Assembly (NCBI GenBank): GCA_964019425.1
Contig: OZ025807.1
Span: 124,001-188,000, forward strand
Source: Flectonema sp. DT1601
Lineage: Eukaryota > Euglenozoa > Diplonemea > Diplonemida > Diplonemidae
Length of the DNA: 64,000 nucleotides
Reading direction: 5' to 3'
Positions 43,053 through 54,547 of this stretch are shown piece after piece (positions within the stretch are counted from its first letter, which is position 1; each line of letters starts with the position of its first letter). The position numbers were made by a program, and so were the translations under genes. The notes under the pieces were generated by a model. It saw only the letters and a program-made list of their open reading frames with translations. It had not been told where the DNA came from and did no database searches.

Positions 43053-44788
43053 CCCATTAAGGACGGGGGGTCCACTACAGTGGTTATTCTGAAATTTTAT
43101 TTTCGCTAAGGGGAAAACCCGGCTAACGCTACCCAGGGGGGGTGTAATCGAGGCCGTTTCGCGACGAATCTTGGGTGGGATGGCGTGGTTCGCTGTGTTT
43201 TTATTCATGAAATTCAAAACTAATAATCGAAATTTTACCACCTAACAAGAAGTTTCGTGTGCCTGTTGAAATTGATACAAGTTCGGCGTCCTATGAAAGT
43301 CTGATGATGATGGATTCTGTATCGGAGTCGTCATCTGACAGCAACACAGCAAAGATATCAAAGTGGGGGGGCAAAACCAAGAGAATCCCCAGGAAAAACG
43401 GAAAGGACCTACCCAGAGTGTGAGCGACTTTAATGAAATGAGCGAATTGAAGGCATCCAACTCATTTTCACTGATCATGTGCTTAAAATGATATTTCGAC
43501 ACACTCTTATCTACCCGATTGACAAAGAGACGTCCATGAAGTCACTAGAAGTTGGTGAACTGAAATGCTTTCTCCGTAATTTCCACACTGCTAACAAACA
43601 CATTCCTGCTTCTTATGTTCATAGTCTTGTTAAACCCCATAATAATAAAGGGCATTGGGTGACGTTTGACAATTTTAATTCGTCATACGCATTTCTTGTT
43701 TTGATGTTGGCGAAAGGGTTCCACTGTGGTGGAACAGCCTGACGGAACAGAAAGGGAGTTCTGTTGATGTTACAAAACCGAAGGCTACCCTGGACCGGGA
43801 CGACTAAGCAAATCGGAAGTGAAAGAAAGACCGAAGAATCTTACTGCTTCTTACCTTCAGTCAAGCACGGCATCCACCATATAAAGTGGAGAGACTCAAA
43901 GGATGTGCATCTTTTCAGTACTCTTCCCTTACGTGAGCACTGTGTCGATGTATATCGCTGGATTAGGAAGAAAAATAAAAAAGAAAAAGTGCCGATCAAA
44001 CTACCGTGCAAGTAGACAGGTACACCAAGACGATGGGAGGTGTTAACCTGATAGGTAGCGTGAAGGGAAGGGCGAACAGAAACCTTCAAACTAAACGATG
44101 GCATCTAAAGGTTTTCGACTACTTGCTGAAAGTTTCAATCTTCAACACGTTTACCCTTCAAAAGAAATGCGGTAAGGATACTGGTACCTACATACGGTAT
44201 GTAGAGGAGCTCGCTATGCAACTCGTCAGTGACGGGACATCGAGAGACAAGACAACCGATACCACATCTACTATTGACTCGGGTTCGCACTTTTCACACA
44301 TGTTCAGCACCACTGAGCACTATCCATCAATATTTGGCACTGCTAAACAATGTAAGTATCACAATACTCGAGTGAGGACTACTTATGGATGCCAGGGGCG
44401 TAAGGTTTTTATGTGTCCTGCACCCTGTTTTGGCAAATACCACTTAAATCTTACAAAGGGGAGAACATTTGCGTCCCATACCACCACCTCTGTGTCGGGA
44501 GGTGCTATCCGGGAAGAATGTACGAAGGGGAAGACCCCTGCACTCACAACAACATCAAAATTGAAGAGGCACAAGGAGTCATAAGAACTGAGCTTATTTT
44601 TGTCTTTGGTGGTGTTTTCATTTGTTCTGTTCACACTTTAGGTGGTGAATGTGTGTGTATTTTTAACGGGCAGGCAATGGCGGTTCACTTTGTCACATCA
44701 CCTTTCCGAGCCCCCCTACCCCTTTTCCCCGTTAGCTCTTTTTTCAAAAAAAGTCAAAAAACCGGGTTTTACCCCCGTCCGTAATGGG
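43053..44788 (+). mobile_element. piggyBac-family DNA transposon, internally decayed
   Basis: The element is bounded by TTAA at 43049-43052 and 44789-44792, the exact target duplication of piggyBac. Termini are inverted repeats: CCCATTAAGGACGGGGG at the left, and CCCATTACGGACGGGGG as the complement of the right end, 16 of 17 matching. The 1736-base length is short for a full piggyBac (about 2.4 kb), and the transposase is incomplete. It inserted between RPL7 and the four-helix membrane protein gene, in plus orientation against the direction of the cluster. Ends may still be recognised by an active transposase in trans; that is inference. Confidence 0.93.
43479..44584 (+). pseudogene. Degenerate piggyBac transposase
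   Basis: Pieces of a DDE_Tnp_1_7 transposase: GHWVTFDNFNSSYAFLVLML (second catalytic Asp region), the segment SVKHGIHHIKWRDSKDVHLFST, TKTMGGVNLIGSVKG followed by RWHLKVFDYLLKVSIFNTFTL, and a C-terminal Cys/His finger (YGCQGRKVFMCPAPCFGKYH). The reading frame has one internal stop near 43740 and shifts frame near 44010. The third catalytic Asp, normally in GGVDxxD, is Asn. The N-terminal third with the first Asp is not recognisable. The copy cannot encode an active enzyme. Confidence 0.9.
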
Positions 44789-44792
44789 TTAA

Positions 44793-46302
44793 ACAAAAAT
44801 TCTTAAAAAAAGAACAAAAAAAAAAAAAAAATGGGATCAAAAATTATTTTAAAAAAAAAGGGGGAAAAAAAAAATTCTCGTACGAAATTCATTGAAATAT
44901 AGAAATCTTTTTTTTTTTTCCCCACTCACCCCCCCAGAGAAACAATGCGGAAATATTAACATACAAGATTCCCTCTATTGTAGAGATGCTACTGAACAGG
45001 GCGGGACACACAGTGAAAAGAGTTCTACCCCGAAACCGTTTAAAGTACTTATTAAGATGACAGGGTCTATAAGGATCTGATTGAAAGTGATTCCATCAAA
45101 AAAAAGACCACACCTCAGTACGATATGAAGAGATTTCATTTATGTAATGACCACAATTGGGAATAAAAATATTAAAAAGTGCTCGCATTGCTTCTCATTT
45201 GGGGTGAATCAGGCTACTGAAAGCTTAAGGGGAAACTTCGCTGGGGCACAAACAGGGGGGTGAACTAGGAGGGAGCATTGATGAGGTAGGAAAGCAGAAG
45301 TGATCACTCTGAGTCTCAATGACCAGAGCTACTCTCGAAAAAACACATAATGTCACATTCTGCTTTGTTATAAAATTAACAAGTCGAAAAGAGCAGTTTA
45401 TTACTGTATGTTTGTCTTTTTGCTTGAGATTCCTACAAAAAGTGTGCAATTTCTTGTTTTACTTTCAATTTTTTTTAAGGGGGAAAAAAAAAAAGAGCCT
45501 CAAGATCATAAATTTGCAACACATAAAACATCAGGGGAGGAAGAGGTTAATAGAAGGGTACCGTAAAACTGCGGGTTTGCGGGTACACCTTACTTTATTT
45601 TATTTTATTTTTTTTTTTTTTCTCGTTGGAGTCCCAACAGTGACGAACTGCCGAGGAGAGAGTAGGCTCTTCTACCGACTTAGTTACGGACAGGAATATT
45701 TTTTTTAAAGAACGTCCTCCCCGAACCAATTCTTTAATTCCATAAAAGAATTGCCATCATGTTCTTTTTGTTCCATTGTTTTTTTTTTTTTTTTTTTTTT
45801 TCTATTTAAATAAATTCTTTCGTTTCTAAGACTGGGGGTGTAAGGGGGTGAAACTTTGACAACATAAAACACAGTAACAACTCTCAAGTACTTGGATGAG
45901 AAACACTTGTAGTCGTTAATCAAAGAAAAGGTACGTTTAAAAAAAAAGAAACATAAAAGAGAAATATATATTTTTTTTTGTTTTATTGACCAGAAGATGT
46001 TGTCGTATCTGGGGTGTGGGGGGAATGCCCGTGTAAAGTCAAAAGCACGTGAAGCACTACTAGATTTAAGACAAGGCAAACACACAGAAATAGACAGGGT
46101 TGTGATTGCCAACCGTGTCTTTATTTCAAAAGTGTTATAAGAAGTACAAGAAAAATTGAAAGTGAGGCTGACTGCGTTTTCTCTGAGCGTTGATAATAAA
46201 TCTCAATCAGTTTTTCTTTCTTTATTTAAATTTTTTTTTTTTTTTTTTTCTCTCCTTAAAGCCAACAAAGAGAGTGTGGCTCTCACTCACCAAGAGCAAA
46301 TA
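44793..46302. other. Intergenic, no gene seen
   Basis: About 1.5 kb with A/T runs near 44820, 45610 and 45780. Frames at 44892-45080 and 45319-45708 have no supporting features. I see no RNA gene. Confidence 0.45.
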
Positions 46303-46935
46303 CTATCCAATAACTACCGTTGACTGTTGTTGTGTAGTTTGCATTGGTGCAGGCATCATAACCGGCTGCATCATTGGTTGAGGTGCGCAGTATATTGGTT
46401 GCTGTATTGGAACAGGTGCGTACGATGAGGAACTAACCACAACAACGTCGTTATTTGATTGAGGGAAGGCAGTGCAAGCAACACACCCGAGAACACCCAT
46501 ACCTGTTGCAGAAATCAACACAAAAACGATGTAAAAGAATGCATCTGAAAACACTCCTCCAAAATCATGTGAGGGAACTTGAGAAATTATGGTACAAATA
46601 ATTATTGTTAGAATAACAAATGCGGAGAAAAACACGACGAGGACGATTTTCATAATCTTGCCGTGAGCAACGAACTTGTAACCAAGAAATCCGAGAACAC
46701 CTGCTAGTAAAAATAGCATTGCTGACGTGATCAGTAAAGGGAGAAGTAATCCCCAACCTCCTTCTCCATCATTCTTGTTTTTTACAACAACAACGATTTC
46801 CATCACTGCTAGGAAAATGAATCCAACAGTGGCCGCTGCGATACTTCCCTTGTACATGTGCTCCTCATTCTCAGTCGGCATTGAACCTGCATTGGTTGTT
46901 ACGGTATTAGTGTATCCACCCCCGGTTGTGATCAT
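46303..46935 (-). CDS. Four-helix membrane protein with Pro/Gln/Met-rich tail
   Basis: A 210-residue protein with four predicted membrane helices at roughly 30-50 (AAATVGFIFLAVMEIVVVV), 63-87 (LLLPLLITSAMLFLLAGVLG), 94-117 (IMKIVLVVFFSAFVILTIII) and 130-155 (AFFYIVFVLISATGMGVLGC). The 45-residue tail is rich in Pro, Gln and Met (PIQQPIYCAPQPMMQPVMMP) and probably cytosolic. Four helices with short loops and a Pro/Gln tail resemble MARVEL or tetraspan vesicle proteins, but no diagnostic motif (such as a CCG tetraspanin loop) is present. Likely an endomembrane protein; function unknown. Confidence 0.8.
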   Translation of the reverse strand: MITTGGGYTNTVTTNAGSMPTENEEHMYKGSIAAATVGFIFLAVMEIVVVVKNKNDGEGGWGLLLPLLITSAMLFLLAGVLGFLGYKFVAHGKIMKIVLVVFFSAFVILTIIICTIISQVPSHDFGGVFSDAFFYIVFVLISATGMGVLGCVACTAFPQSNNDVVVVSSSSYAPVPIQQPIYCAPQPMMQPVMMPAPMQTTQQQSTVVIG

Positions 46936-47409
46936 TTTGTTTTGTTTTTTGTTTTCTCTTAAATTTCTGAATTTTTATATTAAGTTAACACGAAACAAAA
47001 AAAATCAAAACGACTTTTTTCCTTTTTTTTTTTTTTTTCAGCCACTAGAGGTTTCCTGCGTTCATCCTCCTCCTTGTATTCTGTAAGAAACAAAAGAAAA
47101 GAATTACATAACACAAAACATTCTTTTCTATAAAAAAAAAAAAAACTGCGCGTGGAAATGTTAAAGACAGGTTATACTCAAATATGCCATTGTAAAATGA
47201 CAATAAAAAAAAAAAAAAAAAGAAATGAAATGAAATGAAATGAAATAAAAAAGAAAAGTGTCGTGAGAGTAATCTGGAAACCTTTGCCTTAATTGTTGGA
47301 AGTTATCTCCTTCATTCTACTGCAGTAATTACCCGATTATCTTTAGTGTGTCTATTTAACTAGTTTTCAGTGGCTAGACCAATCTAGAGGTTCAACACCC
47401 GCTGACAGA
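46936..47409. other. Spacer with short (GAAAT)n repeat
   Basis: About 470 bases. A pentanucleotide GAAAT repeat of four to five units lies near 47222-47245, next to an A run. No gene seen. Confidence 0.5.
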
Positions 47410-50273
47410 TTATGAATTTACTGCAACAGCCTGCTGCATACGAAATGACAATTTCTGTTCCAATGCGAGAGTTGCGGAATCTGTTGAGGCGAGAGAGAAG
47501 CTTGCCGATGCATCTTCTTCATCAGTCGGCATAAATATATCATCCAAAGAAGAGTTCAATTGATTACTAGACTGTCGACGAGTAGGTATGATATTATTTC
47601 GTATATTTTGAATTGCACCACCACCGTTACCGTTATTAATATCACCTTTACACGCATTCGACGGATTACTTAACAACATAGACGTCTGTTCTACTTCCTC
47701 AAAACATATTTCTTCCGGAGGTTCAATACTGTTGTCTAAGTCACTGTCACCATCGACTGTAATGACGGTAACTTCTGTATTATTGTTGCTATCGGGAGTC
47801 TGAGAATTGTGTTCTTTAATGTTGTTATTGTTTGCATCTGATAAGGTTTTTATATTATTTAATATTAATCTTGAGTGGTATCCAAGGACAACGTTTCGAA
47901 TAACACAGCGGCTTATTATGTTCTTCAGATCAGCAGAGGAGGCATCGAAAGCGCAGGTTCGCTCGACTGCTTCCTCCGCAGCTATTGCGGTGCGACCTCC
48001 AAATTCGATGGCATCGATCTGTGAAAAGAGACTTTGAAAGTTTGCTTGCTGTTGAGGAGGACTTCTCTCTGGAGTTGGAGGGACACTTTCACTTTCCTTC
48101 CCAAAGTTATCATTTATTTTCTGATCTTTTCTTAGTAGATGTCTTCTATAAGCCTTTTGTATCACCTTAGCACTTTTATTACTTTCAAAAACAACGATGA
48201 TGACACCACCAACCATTGCACAAGTAGCGACAACACTACTAATTGCTGAAGACATCGATATCTCAGTAGCTGACTTTACCGCGAGCATACCTTGACCAAA
48301 TGAATTTGCTCGTATGATTGGGCTTGGCTGTTGACCCTGACGAGCAAGTTCAGCAAGGCTTTTTTCTGTTAATTCAGTTGATTTTGGGAAACTGATAGTC
48401 GATATTGAAGGTACGGCAGGTGATTGAACGTTTCCATTACTTCCTTCAGCACCAACAACCGTATTTTGATCATAACGTCGTTCTGGTTGATTATTCTGAT
48501 TGTTGTTTAGAATTAACTGATCGAGTTTCTTCATCATAAAAGTTAGACGATCTCCGTTTTGTATGAAGTCAAGTTTTTCATTACACACGGCTAACTGATC
48601 TCTTTGACTCTGAACAAGTTGTATAAGTTCAGTTTGTTCCTGATGATGAAAGTTAGATTCGTATCCAAGTATAAGTGACTGCCTCTCAGCCATTATAGTT
48701 GAGAGAAGACTATCAGATGTGTCATTTATTATTGATATCCTGATAGACGTTTCATCAGCAATAATTTGCTGCTGAAGCTTAAGATCTCTCAGTAGTGCTA
48801 AGTCCTTTGTTCGTGAATCCCTTACCTGTCTTAGTTCTGCTACCTCACTTTCTAAAACACCCATTTGATGTGATTTCTGTTTCATCAACTCCTCACTGTT
48901 GTCTATTTCCTTTCTTAGACGAGTTTGTAGTTCTTCAGAGATCTTTGCATTTCCTTTTAAAATTTCAATTTCGGAATTCGCTCGGGTTCGTTCCGACTCC
49001 GATGCCAACAGGTCTGTTTTCAGCTTGCTAATAGTTTTCACTTTTTGTGACGCTCTTTGGAGTTTACTGCCGAGAGTGGTAACTTGTTGAGACAACTGTT
49101 GACATAATTGTTCTTTTTCATCAACGGTAGTCGTCAAAGATGTAATCTCAGTAGTGGACTGGTGAGACTCTGCAGTCATTTCAGTTAGTTTGTTCTTCAG
49201 GCTGTGAATTTTTTCTTCCAAAGTCGTAATCTCTTTTTTTAATAAAGTCGTGCAGTCCTCCCTGCCTGCAGCTTCTCCCTTTGCCTTACTTGCTGTTCTG
49301 TGATAGTTTGTAGCTACCATGTTAGTCCAAACTGTGTTTTGTTGTGCTACCAGGCTGAGAAGAAGATGAGAGCTGCATTCTATTTCGTGTCGTTCTCTTG
49401 ATTCGAAGTGCAGAACCTGAGTAATGTCTTGACAGAATAAGTCTCCAGAATTAGCTTGAGTCCCAACACCAGACATTAATGGTTTCTGTTCCAATTCAGT
49501 AACAGATGAGGTGAGTTTGGAGATCGACCCTACTTGTTCATCGACGATTGCTTGTAGCGCTTCCGTCTCTCGCTTGTGACTGAATTTCAGTCTTTCCGCG
49601 GCTGTTTCAGAAATTAGTGCTGCCTTGTGAACTGAAGCAAGTTCTGTCTGTTGTTCTAGCAACTTGTCATCGAACCCTCTCTGAAGTTCTGCAAGTTTGT
49701 CGCTAACATTGAGATGCTCTTCTAGAGAAACAGAACCAATGTTATTAGTTGTTAAAGTATCAACTGATTCTGTTAGTGTTCCATTTTCTGACGTCAGTCG
49801 TGTGTTAGCAGCAGTCAAGGTTTCTACTTTTCTTCTGAGGTACTTCTTACGAGTTCTGTAGCGAATCAGCTCTTCTTTCAGTTTAGTTATTTCTTCACAC
49901 TTTGTTGTCAACATTCGCGCTGCTTCTGCCATTCCCATTTCCGTGTCGTGTTTATTGGCTGAATCAGTAGTTGTTGTTGTTGTTGTTGTTGTTGTGGGTG
50001 GAGTATCAACACCGTCAGTTTGATTAATCTTCTTCCTCACTCGACCTGCTGCAACGTTGGGTCCTCTTATTGGACTTCTCCTTTGGATTCTACTTCTCCC
50101 TTCTTGTTTACTTTTATCATATCTGCCGTTTATGTAATTTCGATATGAATAAACAAGTCCATAAGTTGAGTCACCCTGTTGATATTGTTTTATAGTTTAC
50201 TTTATTTCTGTGACAATAGTTTTAATTAATTAAAAGGAATACATACCACGGCAGTTTCTTCTGCGTAGCCCAT
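47410..50273 (-). CDS. Coiled-coil protein with hydrophobic segment and IQ motif
   Basis: Two exons, 50247..50273 (MGYAEETAV) and 47410..50175, join in phase for 930 residues. The longer frame has no ATG near its left limit (the first codon there is GTG), which led me to the small first exon. After a basic segment (RSRIQRRSPIRGPN) and a poly-Thr run, residues of about 90-600 are mostly coiled coil (repeated Leu heptads with Glu/Lys/Gln). A hydrophobic stretch (VVATCAMVGGVIIVVFE) is followed at once by an IQ motif (VIQKAYRRHLLRK) that should bind calmodulin or centrin. The tail is acidic and Asn-rich. A membrane- or cytoskeleton-linked tether is a reasonable guess; no family recognised. Confidence 0.83.
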
Positions 50274-50653
50274 CTACCTGAACTACTGGCTGATATTGTT
50301 AAATTCGTGAAAACCCCTCTCTCCCAAAATCTGAAAAAAAAAATGAAAGAATAAAAATAATAAATAAGAAAAAAAATCACACCACAACACACCTACATAA
50401 TGTAAGTGGGGTATCAGTAATGAATATAGGCTTTAGTTGGTCGGGAGATGTAAAGGGTACTATTTTTATTTTTATTTTATTTTGGGTTACTCAAGAAGCT
50501 TGTAAGCAGCTACGAAAGCAACCAATAACTTTTTTTTTTTTTTTTTTTTCCTTCTTTTCGTGAGGGATTAGGAGAGTATTCACAGAGAACTTATTTTCTT
50601 CTTTTTTTTTTTTTTCTTCTTCCAAATTTTAGAAAGGAGGTGTAACAAAACAA
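50274..50653. other. Intergenic spacer, no gene seen
   Basis: T runs near 50530 and 50600; otherwise featureless AT-rich spacer. Confidence 0.45.
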
Positions 50654-51022
50654 CTAATCATCATCCTCATCCTTCATGAAGAAGAATTTGTAAGTAACTT
50701 TAGTGTCGTCATGATTGGTGGCATTCGTTCCTTTTAAGATCCATCCACCTTCTTCTTCAAGAGAATCCATTAACGATAAAAAGATTTGAGATTGACCCAT
50801 TTCTTCATTTGCAAATGCTGTTGGAAGCTCAGCATGCCAATGTGGTGGAACATCTTTTCTTGCGAATTCCATTTTTGTCCTTTGACCGGAAGCGCTGGTA
50901 CAGCAACTTGGAAGAATCGTATTAAGCTTTTGAACAGTTGTTTCTTTGATAGGCCCAATGATCGATATCTGTGGTGGGTTCACCGTCACATTCATAATAA
51001 GGTTCGGAACAACACCTGCCAT
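50654..51022 (-). CDS. Small unrecognised protein with acidic C-terminus
   Basis: A 122-residue protein, MAGVVPNLIMNVTVNPP at the start and FFFMKDEDDD at the end. Predicted mixed alpha/beta: an N-terminal strand pair (LIMNVTVNPPQISIIGPI), a Cys-Cys containing helix (NTILPSCCTSASG), then PPHWHAELPTAFANEEMGQS and a C-terminal hairpin (GGWILKGTNA, KVTYKFFFMKD). No signal peptide or membrane segment. An acceptor (CCTTTTCAACAG, 51049-51051) lies 26 bases before the ATG, which supports a real short gene. I do not know the family. Confidence 0.75.
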   Translation of the reverse strand: MAGVVPNLIMNVTVNPPQISIIGPIKETTVQKLNTILPSCCTSASGQRTKMEFARKDVPPHWHAELPTAFANEEMGQSQIFLSLMDSLEEEGGWILKGTNATNHDDTKVTYKFFFMKDEDDD

Positions 51023-51051
51023 AGTTTAAAAACTACTCAAAAGAATATCTG

Positions 51052-51922
51052 TTGAAAAGGAATTAAAAAAAACATAAAAACAACACTATATGTCCCCACA
51101 ACATAAAAACTACAAAAAAAAAAAAAAAAAAAACTAGTTTTGGCCATTCGCATGCAGAAGTACCCTATATCTATTAAGATTTTTCCGCAAAACATCAGAG
51201 GCGCACATCTGAATAATTAATTAAGAAGTAGAACGAAAGTTTTTTTTTTTTTTTTTTTTGATCGATTGCTCAACCAATTGCAAAGTCTTTCTCTAAGCAA
51301 AAAAATAAATATATTGGAAAACGAACAAAGATTTTGAAAAAAAAAAAAAAAAAAAAATAGTAAATACGCGGTGGTTGTAGGTAGCGGTCTAGACTTTTTT
51401 TTTGTTTTAAAAAGCACTTATAAGAATCCACTATTCTCCTCATGTTAATACTTCAGGAAGCTAGTGACAGGTGCTACAACCATGTAAATAGACAAAAAAA
51501 AAAGAATAAAAAAAAAAAAAACAATTACCTCATTAACAATTAAGCCAAGGAAACTATCAGTATTAGAACTGCACGCCTGCTGTTTTTCACACCGAATCGA
51601 CAACCTAAAGCAATGTAAGAGTCTGTTGGTGAAACTTTTTAAAAAAAAAAAAAGTGTTTTGGAACTATATTACGTATCGAATAAAAAGACAGAAGAAGAA
51701 GGGGGAAAAAAAAAAAGAAAAAAAAAAAACAAAGAGACTAACTGGCTATGTTTGTTTATAAAACTTAACAAATTTCATAATCAACATCGAATTCATGTGA
51801 TATATATAAACTTTGTTTCCGATCTACGTAGTTACAAGCCTTTATAAGAAGAAGAAAAAAAAAGAACAGAAAAGGGGAGGCAGAAAAAACATCATAAAAA
51901 GGCTCGTTAGAATTGAGAAGCG
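51052..51922. other. Intergenic, homopolymer-rich, no gene seen
   Basis: A/T runs near 51115, 51240, 51338, 51630 and 51710. No recognisable gene. Confidence 0.45.
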
Positions 51923-53581
51923 TTAAGTAGAATTCGAGTTACTTCGAATTTTTTGTATAAGTTCGTCAACGCTCTCCATGCTGGATGATCGGAGGGCTTC
52001 GATGGATTGAATTTGCTGCTTCAGAGAGAGAATTTCTGATCTCAGACCCTGCTGTCGTTCCGATGCAATCGACCTGCTGGAATTAGTCGCCGTCGTCGTT
52101 GCCGAATTAGATTTCAAAGCACTGCGAGTTGGAGATATTTCCTGTATCTGTTGCTTCATTGATGCACATGTATGGCACGTAGACGGGTCACAAGGAACCA
52201 CTAAATCCTCATACCTAGTAATTGGTTCATCAAATGATTGAATTATACAATTAGCTGTTGGAGGACGAAGTACCTGAGCAGCGCTATCGATGCTGACAAA
52301 AGACCAGTTGCAGGATGTTGCCCCACAATTAGGGTTGGTAGGAGGCCCATCAAAAGAAACATTTTGAAGTTCCTGCTGCCACAGTTCAGTTCTGTGAAAT
52401 GCGGGTCCAGTTGGTGACTGTTGTGTACTTTCTTTATTGCGAGTCAGTGCGCTCTTTGGTGCAACAAATGTATCGCCGATGTCTTGTCTATGAGTACCTC
52501 TCAAACAGAATATATCACACCCACCTGTGGGTGGCATGTATTCAGCGCTAGGTCCAGTTATTCGAAGTTCCACTTCATGTTCAACTCTTCTGATTCCCTT
52601 AAAAGTAGACCTCGCAGCATCTCTCTGAACTCCTTTTAATGTTGACAAGACAGACAGCAGTGATGAGCTCTTGGAAGAGTCACTTTCAAAGTAAAGGAGG
52701 ATATCTTTCCCTTGAGCCATTTCAATTAATATAATCATCCTGTTATCAACACTACAATAACGGAGACTTTGAACATCATAAGTTGAATGGTTTCTCTTCA
52801 ATTGGTTACCTGTTGGATCATCAATCACAATCTTTTGATAAGTTATGTAACAATTTCGTTGATTTTGTTTACCTCGTTTTGTTAGTTTAGTCACAGAAGC
52901 AGAGTACAGGAGTCTAACATTTGGTATTTGTAAAAAGGGTGGAGGAGAAGCATATGGTAAAGAAGTCGCAGGACAAGTCTTACCATCTCTCATCATGAAT
53001 ATAACTTCTCGATCTCGTTGAAGTTGTTGTCGTATTGATTTGTCATTATTTGATTTCCCTGAAGGTCTTCCTGAAGGCCTCAGTACTGGAGATCCCATTG
53101 GTGATCCTTTCGGAGAAGCCTTTGGAGATCCCTTCGGTGATGATAATCGAGACTCTCTCTTTGATGAAACATGAAATGGGCTTTGTGGTAAAGATTGCAT
53201 TACCTCTCTCAGTATGTCAAGAAACCTTTGTAAATGAATTTGACTTGGAAATGCCAACAGCAAATCTCCATCTGCAATGGAAATATGAACTCGTGAATCC
53301 CCCATCAGGATTGCTTCTGTGATAGAACTTACTGCATGAAATCTCTTCATGTTCCCTTCTTCGTCAGCAATGACTAATCGTTGTGCCGTCAATAGTACTT
53401 CCCTGTCATGCCAAAATGACCACCTCTCAACACTCTTTTGTACTGCTCCAACGTATAATATTGCTGCTAGGTACCCACAGATTCCGGTGGCAAGCTTTCC
53501 CCGTAGACTGGCAACCTGCAGTCCGGTTATTGGGCAGTAATCTTGCCCTGGTGGGTACATCTCGTGCTTCGGCATTTTCAT
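51923..53581 (-). CDS. Unknown protein with two possible PH-like segments
   Basis: A 552-residue single-exon protein. Two regions alternate beta-like strands and end in a helix, as PH domains do: about 45-130 (REVLLTAQRLVIADEEGNMK, VHISIADGDLLLAF, LQRFLDILREVM) and about 210-320 (VRLLYSASVTKLTKRGKQNQ, CYITYQKIVIDD, MIILIEMAQGKDILLYFE, SLLSVLSTLKGV). Between them lies a Ser/Pro/Gly/Lys repeat (SPKGSPKASPKGSPMGSP), a likely phosphorylated linker. The last 60 residues are a coiled coil. A Cys pair (CDPSTCHTC) precedes it. Acceptor CCTGTCTTAG ends 10 bases before the ATG. Lipid binding is inferred only from fold impression. Confidence 0.75.
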   Translation of the reverse strand: MKMPKHEMYPPGQDYCPITGLQVASLRGKLATGICGYLAAILYVGAVQKSVERWSFWHDREVLLTAQRLVIADEEGNMKRFHAVSSITEAILMGDSRVHISIADGDLLLAFPSQIHLQRFLDILREVMQSLPQSPFHVSSKRESRLSSPKGSPKASPKGSPMGSPVLRPSGRPSGKSNNDKSIRQQLQRDREVIFMMRDGKTCPATSLPYASPPPFLQIPNVRLLYSASVTKLTKRGKQNQRNCYITYQKIVIDDPTGNQLKRNHSTYDVQSLRYCSVDNRMIILIEMAQGKDILLYFESDSSKSSSLLSVLSTLKGVQRDAARSTFKGIRRVEHEVELRITGPSAEYMPPTGGCDIFCLRGTHRQDIGDTFVAPKSALTRNKESTQQSPTGPAFHRTELWQQELQNVSFDGPPTNPNCGATSCNWSFVSIDSAAQVLRPPTANCIIQSFDEPITRYEDLVVPCDPSTCHTCASMKQQIQEISPTRSALKSNSATTTATNSSRSIASERQQGLRSEILSLKQQIQSIEALRSSSMESVDELIQKIRSNSNST

Positions 53582-53594
53582 TCAGCCGAACCTA

Positions 53595-54330
53595 AGACAG
53601 GGTAAAAGAAATGATTATGATTACTACTAACTGGAAGTGAGTACAACTAATCTCATCGTCGTCACTTCTCTAAAGCTGACCTGAATGATAAATAAACTGT
53701 ACGAAGCAACTTACTACCGGACAACCATCGGCGTCAAATTGTTATTTTATTTTATTTTATTTTTTTTTGTTGCCTCGAATATAACCTGTGACCACTGTGT
53801 GCCCAGGTCCTTATGGTCTACAAATACTCTTCTTCTCTCTCTCTCTCAAATGGGGGGAAGTTGTGGGATTTAAAAAATTCTCTTTTTTTAAAAAAAGGTT
53901 TTACAAAAAAGTATCCTTTCATCTTTAATTCTGATTCCTCCTCTTTTTTTTTTTTTTTTTTTTTTTTCCATCATCACCATCATTAATCCCTACAGTCCAG
54001 ACGACTGCTTAAAAGAAAACGTGAGAAGAATTGAAGCTGTGCAGCGCAAGGACGTGTACTGGAATATTAAAGGTACATCGGAAATTGAATGCAACCGTAG
54101 GTATCACGTAACGTAAAGAATAGTGTCGAGGGATACAGTGACTACGTTTGATAAGATCCTTAGATGATGTTACCAATGAGTGACAATATGAAAAAAAAAA
54201 TATAAAAAAACAAGCAAATCACCAACAATAACACAGAGAAAAAAAAAGAAAAAAGAAAAACGAAGGGAATTTTTGAAAGGGGAATAAAAATAGGGAACAA
54301 AAATAGAAATGTCTCTTGTTTCTCTCAAAT

Positions 54331-54367
<37 letters not shown>

Positions 54368-54547
54368 CTCCTGTTCTTTCTTCTTTCAAAACACTTAAAT
54401 TGCTACAACTATACGCAGTTCATGATCAAAACAAAATCCTACATATCGCCGGAGGTAGCATTAAAAAAAAAAAAAAATAGAATAAAATAACGAAAAAGCG
54501 CTGAATGAACTTAACATAAAAAAAAGGTAAAGAAAAAAAAAAATGTA
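53595..54547. other. Spacer downstream of the giant coiled-coil gene
   Basis: Contains T runs near 53945 and 54333 and otherwise unremarkable sequence; the 3' UTR of the giant gene probably lies at its right end. No gene seen. Confidence 0.45.
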
